Origin: Sinorhizobium numidicum
GTDB lineage: Bacteria; Pseudomonadota; Alphaproteobacteria; Rhizobiales; Rhizobiaceae
Length of the DNA stretch: 64,000 nucleotides
Direction of reading: 5' to 3'
NCBI RefSeq assembly: GCF_029892045.1
Contig: NZ_CP120368.1
Span: 1,610,001 to 1,674,000, forward strand
Shown: piece by piece, positions 62,564 to 64,000 of the stretch
Layout: each line of letters starts with the position of its first letter
Position numbering within the stretch: the stretch's first letter is position 1
The notes under the pieces: generated by a model
Told to the model about the DNA's origin: nothing
The model's input: the letters and a program-made list of their open reading frames with translations, nothing else
The model's database searches: none
Made by a program: the position numbers and the translations under genes

Positions 62564-63724
62564 ATGATGCTGTATTTGTTCGCCGCCGCCGGTGCATTCC
62601 TGGCCATCAATGTGTTGAGCCTGATGATTGCGGGCTGGCGTATCTGGCCTCATCTGGGCCCTCAGCCTAGGACGATGCATCGACCTCCTGTCTCTGTCGT
62701 GATCCCGCTCTGCGGCCTCGAGAAATTTTCCCGAGAAACGCTCGAGAGCGCGTTTCGCTTGGATTGGCCGGACTACGAAGTCATCTTCTGCGTAGCTGAC
62801 GCAAAGGATGCGGTGATCCCCTTGATCAGGGAAGGGCGCGAGCGCTACCCAGCCATTCCCACAAAAATTCTTGTCGGTGACGACCTGATCAGCGCCAATC
62901 CCAAGCTGAACAACTGCGTGAAAGGTTGGAATGCGGCTTCGCATGAATGGGTGGTTCTCGCCGACTCGAACGTCCTTATGCCGACCGATTATCTCATTCG
63001 TCTGATGGCAGCGTGGCGGTCGGATACTGGGCTGGTATGCTCGACCCCGCTCGGTTCCCGCCCGTATGGATTTTGGGCGGAGGTTGAATGTTCGTTCCTC
63101 AACGCCCACCAAGCGCGCTGGCAATACGCCGGCGAAGCCCTTGGATTCGGGTTCGCGCAGGGCAAAAGCATGCTCTGGCGTAAAAGCATGCTGAATGCCC
63201 ATGGCGGCATTCAGGCGCTGGCGTCGCAGATCGCCGAGGATGCGGCCGCAACGAAACTCGTGAGAAATCTCGGCTTGAAAGTGCACCTGGTTTCATCGCC
63301 GTTCGAACAGCCGCTCGGTACCAGGACATTTCGAGAGGTCTGGGCTCGGCAGTGCCGTTGGGCGAGGTTGCGACGCGTGACCTTTCCTCACTTCTTCTCG
63401 CCAGAAGTCCTGCTTGGCGTGATGCCGCCACTTCTGCTGTCGGTGATCGCCGCTATCGTTGCAGGTCACAGCGTGTTGGCCATCGCCGGTTTTGTCGTAA
63501 GCGCTACCTACTTACCGGAAATCGCCCTCGCGTATCGGAAGAACTGGCACGCTTCCCCACGGTCGCTCATCGCCATGTTCACGCGCGATGCATTGCTCCC
63601 GATAATATGGGTTCGCAGTTGGCTTGCGGGCAGCGCCGATTGGCGAGGCAACAGGATGTTGATCGGCTCGGATGAGTCCCGGCTTGAAACAAGTGCGCCC
63701 CGGCCGCTCGCGAGCACCTCGTAA
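62564..63724 (+). CDS. Ceramide-glucosyltransferase-like lipid glycosyltransferase (GT21)
   Basis: 386 residues. N-terminal membrane anchor (about 3-23), GT-A catalytic domain with PPVSVVIPLCG, DYEVIFCVAD, the metal-binding VVLADSNVLM, EDAAATKLV and the GT21 box RQCRWARLRR (Q/RxxRW form), then two to three C-terminal hydrophobic segments (FSPEVLLGVMPPLLLSVIAA). Relatives in Agrobacterium make glucosyl- and glucuronosyl-diacylglycerol under phosphate starvation. The Pho box upstream supports a role in replacing phospholipids by glycolipids. Start at ATG 62564 or 62567. Product not provable from sequence. Confidence 0.9.
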   Translation: MMLYLFAAAGAFLAINVLSLMIAGWRIWPHLGPQPRTMHRPPVSVVIPLCGLEKFSRETLESAFRLDWPDYEVIFCVADAKDAVIPLIREGRERYPAIPTKILVGDDLISANPKLNNCVKGWNAASHEWVVLADSNVLMPTDYLIRLMAAWRSDTGLVCSTPLGSRPYGFWAEVECSFLNAHQARWQYAGEALGFGFAQGKSMLWRKSMLNAHGGIQALASQIAEDAAATKLVRNLGLKVHLVSSPFEQPLGTRTFREVWARQCRWARLRRVTFPHFFSPEVLLGVMPPLLLSVIAAIVAGHSVLAIAGFVVSATYLPEIALAYRKNWHASPRSLIAMFTRDALLPIIWVRSWLAGSADWRGNRMLIGSDESRLETSAPRPLASTS

Positions 63725-64000
63725 CAACCCGGCGCCGGTGGACAGAAGTCGTTTGATTAAATGCGGATGATTTCGGTCCGATTCGACATTCTCCCGAGAT
63801 CGCCTTTGGCGCAAAGCGCAAAGTGCAATCCCGTCCCGATCACATGTTCTCGTTATGTGCTTCGAAGTCGCATAATGTATCCACTGGACCGCAAAAAATG
63901 ACACGGTCGCAACTGCGGCCGACGCGACTAAGCTTCGATTGCCTTTAGGCGGTGCCGGCCCACCCCCCCCCTGAAAATGGCTTTACCGCTGATGCACATA
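63725..64000. other. 3' flank of window, no gene recognised
   Basis: 276 bp after the glycosyltransferase with no supported gene. Contains a 9-C homopolymer at 63963-63971 (with one A interrupting a longer C run). A gene may begin beyond the window edge. Confidence 0.4.

Overview
The window is high-GC DNA from an alphaproteobacterium of the Rhizobiaceae, most likely Sinorhizobium/Ensifer. The main reasons are the gene order SPOR-nagZ-scpAB-tatABC-serS-surE-pcm-nlpD, the fused secDF, the DUF1127 micro-proteins, the small RNAs with CCUCCUCCC loops, RIME-like palindromes and the trmFO-tig neighbourhood. The species cannot be fixed by eye.

Bases 1-29900 are a dense core-chromosome block. It carries cell-envelope and division functions (SPOR protein, nagZ, NlpD-like LysM/LytM lipoprotein), chromosome segregation (scpA, scpB), protein export (tatABC, yajC, secDF), translation (serS, trmFO, tRNA-Leu, tig), repair and stress functions (surE, pcm) and two homologues of mitochondrial complex I assembly factors just after secDF. 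Between trmFO and the DUF2157 gene lies an RNA-regulatory island on the minus strand: two tandem sRNA genes of the cuckoo/alpha-r14 type followed by two DUF1127 genes with their own terminators. sthA and a CorA-family transporter close the core block.

From about 30000 the DNA becomes accessory and mosaic. A radC tail marks the break. It is followed by a secreted hypothetical protein, a 1415-residue exported protein that joins an alpha/beta-hydrolase to a von Willebrand A domain, a Tat-exported metallo-beta-lactamase-fold hydrolase, an RTX-repeat remnant, a BA14K protein, and a graveyard of broken genes (CopG-like, two LacI, DUF2950). Bases 41629-49221 look like one functional unit: a histidine kinase with a periplasmic-binding-protein-like sensor, two response regulators, then a Tat-exported sulfatase, a small membrane protein, an exported HAD phosphatase and the formylglycine-generating enzyme that would activate the sulfatase.

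Bases 49783-57593 are a beta-galactoside utilisation locus: a ROK repressor with a dyad operator facing a complete ABC importer (binding protein, two permeases, ATPase) and a GH42 beta-galactosidase. Bases 57600-60600 are again decayed (inositol-phosphatase tail, chromene-carboxylate isomerase with a nonsense codon, an NmrA-like gene fused to an antisense nitroreductase fragment) around an intact LysR gene. The window ends with a soluble aldose dehydrogenase, a small exported protein, and a GT21 ceramide-glucosyltransferase-like gene with a convincing Pho box about 70 bp upstream, which suggests phosphate-starvation glycolipid synthesis. No CRISPR array, rRNA or intact insertion sequence was seen.
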